Assembly: GCA_010092805.1 (NCBI GenBank)
Contig: JAADYY010000545.1
Location: forward strand, 1-5,957
Source: Chloroflexota bacterium
GTDB taxonomy: Bacteria; Chloroflexota; Anaerolineae; Aggregatilineales; Phototrophicaceae
Reading direction: 5' to 3'
DNA length: 5,957 bases
Part shown: positions 5,556 to 5,957 of the stretch, piece after piece
Layout: each line of letters starts with the position of its first letter
How positions within the stretch are numbered: position 1 is the stretch's first letter
Program-made: the position numbers and the translations under genes
The notes under the pieces: generated by a model
Seen by the model: only the letters and a program-made list of their open reading frames with translations
Databases searched by the model: none
Told to the model about the DNA's origin: nothing

Positions 5556-5957
5556 ATGCGCAGACGCTATCTGGTTTTCTTGATTACCGCAGCACTCCTG
5601 CTGCTGAGCTACGGCGCGCTGCAAATTGGCGCAGCCCAGCCCAACTTGGGCGAAACCTGTCCTGCGCTTGTCGCCGAAGCGCTCGATACCGTTGGGCAGC
5701 GCTGCGCTGCGGTCAACCGTAACGAAGCCTGCTATGGCTTCAATCAGGTGCGGGCCAGCTTCATCGAGTCGGTCACCGCACCCAGGTTCACCGCACCCGG
5801 CGACCTCACCAACCTGACGAACCTCAACAGCATCAGCCCACAGCCGCTGAACGCCGCCGTCAACGAGTGGGGCGTGGCAGTGCTCAACCTGCAAGCCAAC
5901 TTACCCAACACGCTGCCCGGCCAGGGCGTGATCTTCATGCTGCTGGGCGATACCAGC
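5556..5957 (+). CDS. secreted Chloroflexota-type protein, N-terminal part (runs off the window)
   Basis: The reading frame opens at ATG 5556 and stays open to the last base (134 codons seen, no stop). AAAGG lies 10 nt upstream. The first 27 residues form a signal peptide: basic RRR, a hydrophobic core, then GAA-QP as a likely cleavage site. The exported part has C35, C50 and C59 in a CPALV...C...RNEACYGFN pattern, followed by NEWGVAVLNLQANLPNTLPGQ and FMLLGD. I recognise this arrangement from secreted, often multi-domain proteins of Anaerolineae and related Chloroflexota, where further domains (for example SH3-like) may follow. The function of the domain is not known to me. The spaced cysteines may form disulfides outside the cell. 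The 167-nt gap after the Mrp-like gene suggests its own transcript, but no good promoter is evident. Confidence 0.8.
   Translation, partial: MRRRYLVFLITAALLLLSYGALQIGAAQPNLGETCPALVAEALDTVGQRCAAVNRNEACYGFNQVRASFIESVTAPRFTAPGDLTNLTNLNSISPQPLNAAVNEWGVAVLNLQANLPNTLPGQGVIFMLLGDTS

Noticed and set aside
5291..5722. 143-codon plus-strand frame bridging the Mrp-like gene end and the secreted-protein start
   Set aside because: It overlaps the supported genes on both sides in a different frame and shows no domain character.
5421..5894. 157-codon minus-strand frame
   Set aside because: Antisense to the truncated secreted-protein gene, whose signal peptide and family pattern are convincing.

Overview
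The window looks like chromosomal DNA from a GC-rich bacterium, most likely a member of the Chloroflexota (Anaerolineae or a relative). The main evidence is the truncated gene at the right edge. Its signal peptide, followed by a CPALV...EALD...C...RNEACYGFN...EWGVAVLNLQANLPNTLPGQ pattern, is one I associate with secreted proteins of that phylum. The membrane-anchored proteins with TolB-like propellers fit the same picture. The taxonomic call comes from recognition and was not computed.

Left edge (1-127): no gene. It holds a strong GC-rich hairpin with GGGAGAGGGATTTAGGGTGAGGG-type flanks, which resembles a dispersed intergenic repeat, and a perfect 16-bp palindrome.

Minus-strand operon (128-4237, transcribed right to left): four tightly packed genes. 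They are (1) a permease of the UPF0718/ArsP_1 (COG0701) family; (2) its usual partner, a UPF0703/DUF1980 (TIGR03943, YcgQ-like) membrane protein; (3) a single-pass protein with an Ig-like domain and a six-motif PD40/TolB-like beta-propeller; (4) a membrane-anchored TlpA/ResA-type thioredoxin with WCEPC. Genes 1-2 are 38 nt apart, 2-3 overlap by 4 nt, and 3-4 are 17 nt apart. Genes 2, 3 and 4 all carry His-rich low-complexity stretches that the positive-inside rule places in the cytoplasm. The folded C-terminal domains of the same proteins are predicted to lie outside. The simplest reading is an envelope module for transport or handling of a thiophilic or transition metal or metalloid, with an extracytoplasmic thiol-redox partner. 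The substrate cannot be read from the sequence.

Divergent intergenic region (4238-4485): AT-richer than its surroundings. It contains a plausible sigma70-type promoter for the rightward gene, a weaker one for the leftward operon, and an imperfect AT-rich dyad that could be an operator.

Plus strand (4486-5388): an Mrp/ApbC-type P-loop ATPase (Fe-S carrier family) lacking the N-terminal DUF59 domain and ending in an extra Cys pair. After a 167-nt gap with hairpin potential, a secreted-protein gene starts at 5556 and runs off the window.
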